A stretch of DNA of 64,000 nt from Rugalucina vietnamica (Eukaryota; Mollusca; Bivalvia; Lucinida; Lucinidae). This document shows, piece after piece, positions 55,264 to 64,000 of this stretch. Where the stretch lies: assembly GCA_964017185.1 (NCBI GenBank), contig OZ024871.1:64112866-64176865 (forward strand). Reading direction: 5' to 3'. The translations under genes and the position numbers were made by a program. Every line of letters begins with the position of its first letter. The stretch's first letter is position 1. The notes beneath the pieces are model-generated. The model was given only the letters and a program-made list of their open reading frames with translations, made no database searches and had not been told where the DNA came from.

Positions 55264-55360
55264 CTTTTTTTCTTTTTTTTTTTTTTTTTTTTCTTGCTTC
55301 TAGGATTGTCATCTTTCCGGCCCTTTGGACCTACACTGACATTCGTGCCTGTGCTTTTTC
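55207..55360 (-). mobile_element. Tiny LINE-mobilised retrocopy with 22-bp TSD
   Basis: TGACATTCGTGCCTGTGCTT (continuing TTTC) occurs at 55207-55230 and again at 55338-55360. Between them is a T-rich tract of about 65 bp and about 45 bp of unique sequence ending TTTGGACCTACAC. On the minus strand this is a short body followed by poly-A, flanked by a long duplication, the signature of target-primed reverse transcription. The parent transcript was not recognised. Confidence 0.75.
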
Positions 55361-56912
55361 TACTACTGTCTGTGTCTTTAATTGGCTACGGCGCCACTAG
55401 GTTGTCAATTTACATGCCATTATAGGTACAAGTGAACGGTATTATGCAAACATGTAAGAAGTAAAGCGTGAACTTATGTTTGCTTGCAACCGCATGGTTC
55501 GTTCTTTGATTCCATCTCGCATGACTGTGAGATTCGCACGCAATTTTGCAACCAGAGCTAGAACGCGAGAACAACTGAGTCGCATTGCTGATTTTTTCAC
55601 CAAAAATAGCTCATGTATCTTGTTGGGGTATTTCCAAAATATGAAAATATTCACCATCTCCTAGTGAGTGAACCTGGTGTTCGATCTGCACAAAAAGCGC
55701 AAAAGTGGTTGATGATGCATCCCCGATATTAACGAATGCAGCAATTGGTTTTGCTGCAGGGCTGATCAATTAATTACTGGGAGTTTTCTCCGGCGATGGA
55801 ATTAGTCTGTCGTCGACACGGTTTACAAGAAAGCCAATTAACTTATCAGGAAGATGAATCTTGCGACAGCGCTTCATTACTTATCTGTTTGTATCGAATG
55901 ACACGACTGGCTTAATAAAACTGCACAATTTATTTGGTCTTGTAATCCCAATAAAACTGAAGAATTTCCATGGGACCTCATCGTTAGAAAATGTCTTCAG
56001 TGTGATGATTCTTAGTATGTTCTGGAATCGAACATAAAACATTTATATTCTAATGTTGCACCCCCATGCACTCCACCCGCTAAACACCAGCAATTCCTTG
56101 TTCATACGACGGACTCAAACCAGACAATGCGACACACTTAACATTCTCAAAGACAACAACACAATTATTTTTGTTATAAATATGATGGCAGCAATTTACT
56201 GATCGAATGTGTGTACAGATGCAAATCAACTAATTGACTTGACGCCCACTGTCCTCACACCGTTGCAGCACTACCAAAGCTCGTCCTGTAACCATGCTGA
56301 TGCACACAACCAACCTTGAATAAACTAAAATACTTTTACATCTTGATCCAGTCTTCATTAATACTGTATTCGTATTAAATGTGTATACGACGCATAACCA
56401 GACAAGCCATTCTAATGCCGTGCATTTCTGTACTTGTATCTGAAAAATGCAAATCAACAAAAAAAAAAAGGAGTACTTTTAGGGTGCGTAGGGGAGGATA
56501 CACTTTTTCGCATCTGAACACATCAGAAAGTCTGCCTCAAACGACAAATATCTATTTGCACGTTCTATCAGTCGCTCATAACATTTCCTCGTGCATCACG
56601 AGAAACTCTAATCGCTCACCCAGTCACGGTGCTCAAATAAACTACATATTACGTCTAAAATCCACACTGTACAAAGAGTTGCCCCAACATACAGCTCCGT
56701 CTCAAAAATAGCATACCCCTGCAATTGACCCCGTCACCTGCATTACATCGATCATTGCTGGATAGCTATTAATTTGGTCTGAATGAATCTTCTGTTATGA
56801 AAAATCATAACACGTTACAGACGTAAAGGTTATAACTTGAATGTTATGCGACAGTCTGCATGCTTAGTTTTTAACCCAATCATGGTTGATAACTATATGC
56901 TGCCTTCTTTAA
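55361..56912. other. No recognised gene
   Basis: Overlapping frames on both strands at 55442-55664 and 56230-56711 show no family features and are not supported as genes. Confidence 0.45.
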
Positions 56913-56914
56913 TT

Positions 56915-57480
56915 GCACGCCGGTGGGTCGGGCGTCAGACTCTATGATGGCCCCGACTTTAAGCTATTCATTTTAGTTGGATGGGGCCGGAGCGTCTTGT
57001 CTGTTGCTTGGCCCACCGGGGTCCAACTGGTGTTTTTCTTTTGCTCCGGAGTTAGTAGGTTATTCGGCGCCCAGGGATCTCCATCGTCGGGCAGATACTC
57101 GATCTGTGAGTCCTGGTTTTTGATTCATCAGGATGTTTATCGTGATTTATTTGTTTGTTCTTGATGATTCATTGACTAGTTAGAGATTCACCACGAGGAC
57201 CGAAGAACTAACTAAATGTTATGAACCACTGCAGAAGCTGAGGGTGAGGTTATGGCCATGTAAAACCGGTTTGAGCCCGCCAGTAACTTTGTGTTACTGA
57301 TCGTTCCAAGGCGATACTTCTGTGGTGGTTCTTTTTGTTTTATGTCTTGGTGTTTAAAATTTTTGTGCTGTTGGCGCCTAATGTATGTTTTCATATTTTT
57401 AGTTAAGTTTAGTGGCCACCTATTGGGAAATAGCTGCTCAGTTTTCATGGTATAAGTACCTGATTGCTAGTTTGGTTTTT
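56915..57480 (+). repeat. Interspersed repeat family U, copy 2
   Basis: Longest copy: CTTGTCTGTTGCTTGGCCCA, GTGTTTTTCTTTTGCTCC, GATTCACCACGAGGACCGAA, CTGCAGAAGCTGAGGGTGAG, GCGATACTTCTGTGG. The frames at 56913 and 57212 are translations of this repeat, not genes. Confidence 0.7.
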
Positions 57481-59262
57481 TCCCACCTCGGTTGTTGGAG
57501 TGGGAATCTTTTTCTGATTGCGCCTTTTGTGTGTTAATATGGGATTTAATTATATTGATCATGAGCAGTGCAATTGGACAGAAAGCTGCTTTCAGCGTTT
57601 TCCAAAATTCTGGCAGATTTAAAGTCAAGGTTTCAAGTTTCGGCGATTGGTATTATGTAAGTACATGTACTGTGAATATTACCACTTTCTAACCTGGCAT
57701 CTATTGTAGATACCTTAAAACTTGCACCACATTCGCAAACGTTCAGAGGTAGAAATGGAATTCAGTTGTACCCACTGTCTTGTATAATGCTACCTTGCAA
57801 ATGCATGTTTTCAGCATATAAATTGTCTGCAAGTTTACCAAATTTAATAAATTTGCGTCTCTAACAGTTATTTTAGTCGAACCATGAAACTTATCTATAG
57901 ATGTGTTTTCTAGACGAGACAGCAATGAGTTAATCTCAATATTCTCTATATCAATCACAGAACAAGTTTCCACTCAGACAATCATGCATAATCATGTACG
58001 ACAATTTAATTCCAAATCTTTCAGACAAACGTGTAGGAAAATGATGCTTCAAACCAATGATTTTACATTGGTAATTCTTTCAGTGCAGTGGTTGCAGCTG
58101 TTAATTTCTAATTGTTTCTTAACTTTATAAAAAAAAAAATATGGTGCCTTTAGGCCGTGTCTTTCAGAGGCTGACACTTTATTGACTTGCGCGACAATAA
58201 TCAGTTGATTAGACGTTTCCATTGTTTGTTGAGCAGTTGGATTAAACAAAACTATCGGTAAGCCTTTGTTTTAGTTTCAAACTGTATCTGTATGAGATAA
58301 GTAAATATTGGATGTAGAGCAAGCTAGTATTTGCCTATAATTTTCATATTTCAGCAGCATACTAACATGAGCATCAGAACTAAAATAATGGACGAGCAAT
58401 TTTACTCGCATGCTAAGCAAACCATAAATGGTTTGTGGTATTTTACTGGTCCAAACTAAGCTGTATTGAGACCTTATGTTTCACTGGGGGTATCTTATCC
58501 TGTTAGTTTAGAGCCTCAAAACCGTCATCAACCACGATTGGGTATCCAGTAATGATATTCTAATGAGTAACAAAGATACAAGATACAAGAAGGTCTGAAC
58601 TAAAGTATACAGCTGTTCACCCTTCGTGCACTTGAGATGTAGCACAAGTGCACAATTTAATTTTCTATGTCTTTACATGCTACACGTATGTGCACCTCAT
58701 GCGCCAAAAAGTGCATCAATGTGTTTACCTATGTTCAGTCTTCACTGTAGCATTGTACAATAAGTTAATTGTATACTTGTTTGCCACTAGTAATTACTGC
58801 TGCTAGTGTTGTGTAGTGTTATGACTGTACAGCAAACCCCATTGTATATTTTCCATTGGGGTCAGTGAAGGTAGTCTGAGAAAGCAAAACCCATACTCAG
58901 TTCCAATTCATTTGAATCGTGTTCCATTATTCTGTCTTTGATAAGATGAAACACTTTGATAATTCCAAACTAGAACGCAGCAATATTTGTTGCAAAAGGA
59001 ATAGTTTGTACAGCACTTGTAACTAGCTTGTAACCCGTTGTCATATCTAAACCTAACATCGCGTCATTTCTATAAGAAAAGATGGGACGAGGCAAAGTGT
59101 ACTAATAAAAAAAATAATGACAACCAGAAACTATTCAAATCAGCATTATAGTCCTACCCAGTAAAACCGATATGCGAAACAGTTAATTTTACAAGCAAGT
59201 CATGACACAAAAACAGATACCTTACCTACAAGGTGTCCACCTTACTACTGTCTTTAGTTCCA
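57481..59262. other. No recognised feature
   Basis: AT-rich sequence with short unsupported frames only. Confidence 0.45.
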
Positions 59263-59725
59263 CCAAGAAAACATGACCCTTGATACCCCACTTTTATATA
59301 GTAAAACTATGCAGAGTTAAACGTATTTGTCTAATGTTTGCTCCAAAACATAGATTGTGGGTACTCGTTAGAACCGCCTCGCCGAGGCGGTTCTAACGTG
59401 TACCCAAAATGTATGTTTTGAGCAAAAATAAAAAAAATATAAAAATATATACAGTTCAACCTGTCTTAAACAAGCAGCCAAGGGAAATACTAAAATCGCT
59501 TGCTTAAGACAGGTGCTTGCTTAATAGAGGTTATGTTCTAACACTAGCACATAACTAGGGTGGGCGTCCTACCAAACAACGTTAGCTAGAAATAAATAAT
59601 AGCACTGCCACTGTCAGTGGTAATTGTCATTAAGTTCTCCAAAATCACACTGGTAAATGTAAAAGAACTGGAGCTGGTTGCAACGAACTGGTGCAGTCTA
59701 AATTACGCACTGGAGTAAGAGTAAA

Positions 59726-59878
59726 ATGGCGGAAAAGGTAAATAAATCTTATACCTCTTTTCATTACCATTCTCTTATAAACTTGTGTGTATTTTATTTG
59801 TCATGTCACCTAGCGCAGAGAAGGGCGAAAGCCTTGCAGTTTATGATTTTATCACGCAATATGCAATTTATTTCATGA
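59726..59878 (+). CDS. Small ORF in left palindrome arm (MAEKVNK...)
   Basis: ATG GCG GAA AAG opens 50 codons (MAEKVNKSYTSFHYHSLINL then CHLAQRRAKALQFM) to TGA. The mirror copy in the right arm (61839-61588) keeps the frame and reads on to 83 residues. Shared by duplication; no family is recognised and coding is doubtful. AAG|GTAAAT could also be a splice donor. Confidence 0.25.
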   Translation: MAEKVNKSYTSFHYHSLINLCVFYLSCHLAQRRAKALQFMILSRNMQFIS

Positions 59879-60239
59879 GTTGGAAGCCAAATCCGATACA
59901 GTTCTACCTGCATGACTGGTGGCATGTGTTTTCGAGCCAAAATTGAGGAGAAAATGCATGTTTGAGCATAGTTTTTGTTATATTATCATATATTTACTAA
60001 TAAACAATCAAGAAACACGATTTCTGATCGCCAATTTTTTTTCTTGGTATAGAAGCAAATGTTTTATTGAGGATTTTCTATTACAACGCACTGGGAGCAT
60101 TATCTGAATCATTGGTACAACGCACTGGTGGTTGCACAAACTTGCTTCAGGGTTGCTGATTTCACACAGGCAAAGCATCTAACTCGCTCAATCATTGCGC
60201 TATCATATATGCAAAGATTTACAAGACTTGTAAAAATGA

Positions 60240-60432
60240 TATTTGTTAGACGAAAATTCGACTTTTTGTTCTATTTTTGCTACAAACATAGATGGTGGTT
60301 ATACTTTAGAGGCGATTCTTAGAGTACACACACTCTATATGTCGAGCAAAAATAAGAAAAAAAAAATGCGTCTACCCATGTACCACCTGTTTTGCTATAT
60401 AACGTGGGGTCTAAGGGACATGTTATAAGGCA
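60240..60432 (-). mobile_element. Hairpin MITE family 1 copy in left palindrome arm
   Basis: Diverged copy in reverse orientation (TTTTTGCTACAAACATAGAT, TGTCGAGCAAAAATAAGAAA, TATATAACGTGGGGTCTAAG). Confidence 0.65.
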
Positions 60433-61100
60433 TTTTCTAGCATTACTGTCCACATGTCAGACCTAGATCCCGCTTATTATCTCATCAATCCGTGCACCCG
60501 ATCAACCAGAAAAGAAAGGTATGAGTACTTATATGCATTTATGTCCTATTTTTAAAATCGGTCCATCTAAGTTTTAGCTGGATATGGCGAAGACTGTGCC
60601 TTGTTTTATTAATTCTTACAAGTTACAACTAAAGCTCTTTGTTTTGAGGATTTTGGTTGGTCTGCAGATGCTCCGAGTGCTTTACTTTTATTTATACAGA
60701 TTCTTTACGATTAAATTAAAAGTGCAAAATCCGGTCAAACAGAAGTACATGTAGCTCCATAGTTGTTTCGTTGCATCTCATTGAAGTGATACGAAGTACC
60801 GAAGTGTAACAGAATAATACAAAGTTCTGTAAAACTAAATGTATGTTTTTGTTTTGCAAAAAGTCTTTTATTGCTTATGTGTGTGTCTTGTTTTTACATA
60901 AGTAATGTAGATACAAAAATGATGGTGTCATATTTTTCAGGCATGCAGATATCAAACTGAATTCGCACATTTAACAAATATATTGACTAAACATTTTAAC
61001 ATTCATAAAGTGTTAAATCTATTACAACCGTATTATTCTGTTCTGATTATTCGGGTGCACAGGTTAATGCAATGATAAACAGGAACCTAGCTTTGAAAAC
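60433..61100. other. Centre of the palindromic element
   Basis: About 670 bp of AT-rich sequence with no reading frame or motif recognised. Confidence 0.45.
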
Positions 61101-61290
61101 ATGGGGATTAAAGCAAGAAAATGCCTATTATGCGCGTGAACCTTAGACTCCACTTTATATAGTAAAAGGGGTGGTACATGAGTAGCCATTTTTCCTTATA
61201 TTTTCTTGACACATAGATTGTGTGTACACTAAGAATCACCTCTAACGTGTAACCACGATCTAATGGTTTTCGCAAAAACAGAACAACACA
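61101..61290 (+). mobile_element. Hairpin MITE family 1 copy in right palindrome arm
   Basis: Diverged forward copy (GACTCCACTTTATATAGTAA, ACACATAGATTGTGTGTACA). It is the mirror of 60240-60432 and shares its shortened tip (GAATCACCTCTAACG). Confidence 0.65.
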
Positions 61291-62300
61291 GCTGTGTTCA
61301 TTGTCATCACTATATGAAAGTTCAATGCTACGGCTTTTTATGATTTAACACTAAAATAATTTTAATGTCTGCTTTTCTGGGCGAGTTTGATGCTCTGTCT
61401 ATGTCAAATCAGCAACCCTGAAGCAAGTTTGTGCAACCTCCAGTGCGTTGTACCAATGCTTCAAAAATGCTCTCAGTGCATTGTAATAGAAAATCCACTA
61501 TAAAACGTTTGCTTCGATGCCAAGAAAAAATTTGGCGATCGGAAATCGTGTTTCTTGGATATTTATTCATAAAAATATGATGATATATCAAAAACTAAGC
61601 TTAAAATGCATTTTCCCTTCAATTTTGACTCGAAAACACGTGCCACCGGTCATGCTGGTAGAACTGTATCGGATTTGGCTTCTAACCCATGAAATAAATT
61701 GCATATTGCGTGATAAAATCATAAACTGCAAGGCTTCCGCCCTTCTCTGCGCCAGGTGACATGACAGATAAAATGCACACAAGTTTATAAGAAAATGGTA
61801 TTCAAATGAGCTATAATATTTATTTACCTTTTCCGCCATTTTAATCTTAATACAGTGCGTAATTTAGACTGCACCAGTTCGTTGCAACCAGCTCCAGTAC
61901 TTTTACATTTACCAGTGTGAAAATGCCCAGACAAGTTATCTAGGATTATCTAAACAATGAATTATGACATCTGGAAGGTGTAAAGACAATTTTGACACCT
62001 GGCAGAGTTTAAATACCCATGTCAAAATATTTCTTTTTTAAGTAATTGAATGTAAAAGAGTGGCTGCTTAAAGCCAAAATTTGGACAAAAACTAGTGGTC
62101 TCTGGCCACGTAAGACAAGTGCTTGCTTAATACAGGTTCATTTGTATGTAAAATCAATTGGGGGAAATGAAAGTGCTTGCTTAAGACAGGTGCTTGCTTA
62201 ATACAGGGTTTGCTTAAGACAGGCTGGACTGTATACTGAAAGTTTTCATTTTGACAACATTAAGGATCTTTGTATATAGCATGGGTGTGTTTTCATAATG

Positions 62301-62541
62301 TCGGTAAGCTGGGCGAGTTTAAAGATTAATCGTAAGATTAGAAAAATTAAGGTAAAAGTAAGCAATGATCAAGAAATGGTGCAGTCAGAAACAAATTTCC
62401 ACTCCAAAATCCGAGGTGGGAAAAACTAAATTAACAATCATGTACTTAGTATGAAAACATATCGTAATCAATAGTGAGCAGCTATTTTCCCAACAGGTCG
62501 CTACTCAGGTACCCAAACTTATCTAAAAATATGAAAACATA
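62301..62541. other. No recognised feature
   Basis: Short spacer between two elements. Confidence 0.4.
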
Positions 62542-63530
62542 CGAGGGGAAAGCAAAAAGTTCATGGACTTTCTGAATAACTTTTATAATTGATGTCCGAT
62601 TGTTTTCGTATTTTCACAAGTGTAATAATGGTCTATGGTCGACATTCATGTAAAATGTTATTTGTCGAATCTTATTTTTGATCGGTCAAATTACATCGAC
62701 AAACACGTGGGGTTTGCTACCCCGGAGCACGCCGTAAAATCTCTGTTTACGTGTTTATACATATAAAAATATTTTAAAACATGTCATTTCTAAATCTCCT
62801 TAAATTATGGAAATATTGATAATGATGTAATTCGGCTTGAAATGTGAAATTGCAGTTCTCGCATTCGAAAGACAACGCTACAGTGACACTTTTTGAAAGA
62901 CAAGTCTAAGCAAAAATTTAGTAAAAAAAAGTTACTTGTAAATGGCGGAAACTTACACATCGATAAAATTTGTGCGAGACTTCCGAATAAAACCTACAGA
63001 AACGTCTGATTTGTTACAAACAGCTAGAGACACATCAGAACTTAAGCATACAACAGTGTTCAATGATGTGCAAAGTGTTAGTCACAACGAAATAGCTGTT
63101 AGAAACAACAAGTAAGCACAAAAATCTACGCAAACAGCTTTAACGTCATGGCATGCCCCGTATAATCCTAGCGTCTGTCGCAGAAATTGTCATAAAAACT
63201 AAATTTTTCTAGTGATTTGCCTTAAACTTTCTACTGTTATCCTTCACGGATGGGGAATAAATATATGAAAATTTGCTTGAAGTCGAATGAGAAATAATGT
63301 TTTTATAGGAACTTTTGACTCGGCCAGCGTTTACAGAAAACCCGTTGGCAAATGACGTTAACGTCTTGGCGTGCTCCGGGTAGCGCTAAGATGTTTATCA
63401 AGTGATTTGTCTGAAACTTTCTATGCTTGTTTGTATTAAATTGATCGCAAACATACGGTAATTTCAGAGAAATCGCATATATACTTTTGATTTTATTGAC
63501 AAAGTCTACGAACTTTTTGCTTTCCCCTCG
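62542..63530 (+). mobile_element. mariner-like element with decayed transposase
   Basis: TIRs of about 30 bp: CGAGGGGAAAGCAAAAAGTT at the left and its exact complement at the right, continuing as C(AT/GT)(G/A)GACTTT. Flanked by TA at 62540-62541 and 63531-63532. 989 bp, shorter than a full mariner (about 1.3 kb). A remnant transposase N-terminus lies at 62942-63115. Confidence 0.85.
62942..63115 (+). pseudogene. mariner transposase N-terminal remnant (57 aa)
   Basis: MAETYTSIKFVRDFRIKPTE, then TSDLLQTARDTSELKHTTVF, then a stop after RNNK. The spacing of IKF, KPTET, LLQ.A and VF matches the first helix-turn-helix of mariner transposases (IKF...K...ET...L..AYG...VF). The catalytic DDD domain is missing, so it cannot be active by itself. 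Confidence 0.65.
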
Positions 63531-63539
63531 TACATAAGG

Positions 63540-63925
63540 TGCTAACAACACTAAAATTCAACACCAAGACATAAAACAATAAGAACCGCCACAGAAGTAT
63601 CGCCTCGGAAGGATCAGTATTACAAAATTAATGGCGGGCTTAAACTAGTTTAACAGGCCTAACCTCACCCTCAGCTTCTGCAGTGATTCACAACGTCTGT
63701 TGTTCGGTCCTCGTGGTGAATAACTAACTCGTCAGTGAATCATCTAGGACAAACAAATAAATCATGATAACGTCCAAGATGAATCAAAAACGAGGACTCA
63801 CATATGCAATCAGCTGCCCGACGATGGATCGCCCTGGGCGCAAAACAACATCACTGAAAATTTGGAGCAAAAGAAAAACACCAGTTGAACTCCGGTGGGC
63901 AAAGCAACAGACAAGATAGCAGGGC
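63540..63925 (-). repeat. Interspersed repeat family U, copy 3
   Basis: Reverse orientation of 56915-57480: CCGCCACAGAAGTATCGCCT, CCTCACCCTCAGCTTCTGCA, GTCCTCGTGGTGAAT, AAACACCAGTTGAACTCCGG. It starts 8 bp after the mariner-like element. Confidence 0.7.
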
Positions 63926-64000
63926 GGATATGTAACAATTTTTTGGTGGATTGTGCACTTTTTAATAAAAGCATGAAACTTGGCACAGGTGTAGACTTAT

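Larger units (their letters stand above)
59452..62231. mobile_element. 2.78-kb TA-flanked palindromic element with iterated CAAGCACCTGTCTTAAG ends
   Basis: Left CAGTTCAACCTGTCTTAA and right (complement) CAGTCCAGCCTGTCTTAAGC are flanked by TA (59450-59451, 62232-62233). CTTGCTTAAGACAGGTGCTT or TGCTTGCTTAATACAGG units repeat near both ends. Inside, 59640-60432 is inverted at 61101-61925, each arm including a MITE family 1 copy, around a 670-bp centre. CAGT plus TA suggests pogo/mariner-type mobilisation. No transposase recognised. Confidence 0.8.
59263..62300 (+). mobile_element. Hairpin MITE family 1 split by a 2.8-kb transposon
   Basis: 59263-59449 carries the left end, the ACCCCACTTTTATATAGTAA block and the intact hairpin (CCGCCTCGCCGAGGCGG). 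62234-62300 carries CTGAAAGTTTTCATTTTGAC and the GTGTTTTCATAATG end. Confidence 0.85.

Noticed and set aside
56913-57448. Two ORFs (83 and 78 residues)
   Set aside because: They fall in repeat family U, and the frames are not kept in its other copies.

Overview
The window reads as nuclear DNA of a marine invertebrate, most likely a bivalve mollusc. It is AT-rich and intron-bearing, with one conserved animal gene embedded in a dense mixture of transposable elements. Several elements have a central tandem array and palindromic ends, an architecture described for bivalve pearl/HINE-type elements. The species cannot be named from sequence alone.

Layout. Bases 1-7170 (minus strand) are most of a Ty3/gypsy-class retrotransposon. 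It has a 1411-residue Gag with a very long repetitive coiled coil and a PNMA-like capsid domain, followed in the -1 frame by Pol (protease, reverse transcriptase, RNase H, start of integrase) that runs off the window. The Gag-Pol junction carries a TTTAAAC slippery heptamer, an 8-nt spacer and a predicted H-type pseudoknot. Bases 8.9-11.8 kb are a TA-flanked element that contains a second element with inverted arrays of a GGGCGAAACGAC motif and a 10-bp target duplication. Bases 12-15 kb and 16.5-20.5 kb hold tandem-array elements and two MITE families.

Bases 21192-32795 (minus strand) hold seven coding exons of a UBFD1-like gene (ubiquitin-like domain plus conserved C-terminal region). The exon phases join into 294 residues and a stop. 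The first coding exon was not found. The introns contain two tandem-array elements, a hAT-like element, hairpin MITEs and SINE-like sequence, several of them within 30 bp of an exon edge.

Bases 33.9-35.1 kb hold a MYND zinc-finger reading frame with a frameshift, probably inside a retroposed unit with a GAAA tail and 11-bp flanking repeats. A broken non-LTR reverse-transcriptase fragment follows at 35.8-36.3 kb. From 35.4 to 64 kb no intact host gene is recognised. This part holds a CRE-rich palindrome, inverted iterated-motif arrays, a TTAA-flanked element, a solo LTR and a miniature LTR element (TRIM) sharing the same CTAT duplication, SINEs, a tiny retrocopy with a 22-bp target duplication, nested TA-flanked transposons inside hairpin MITEs, and a mariner remnant with a decayed transposase N-terminus.

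The element calls rest on structure read by eye (terminal repeats, target duplications, motifs). No database search was possible.
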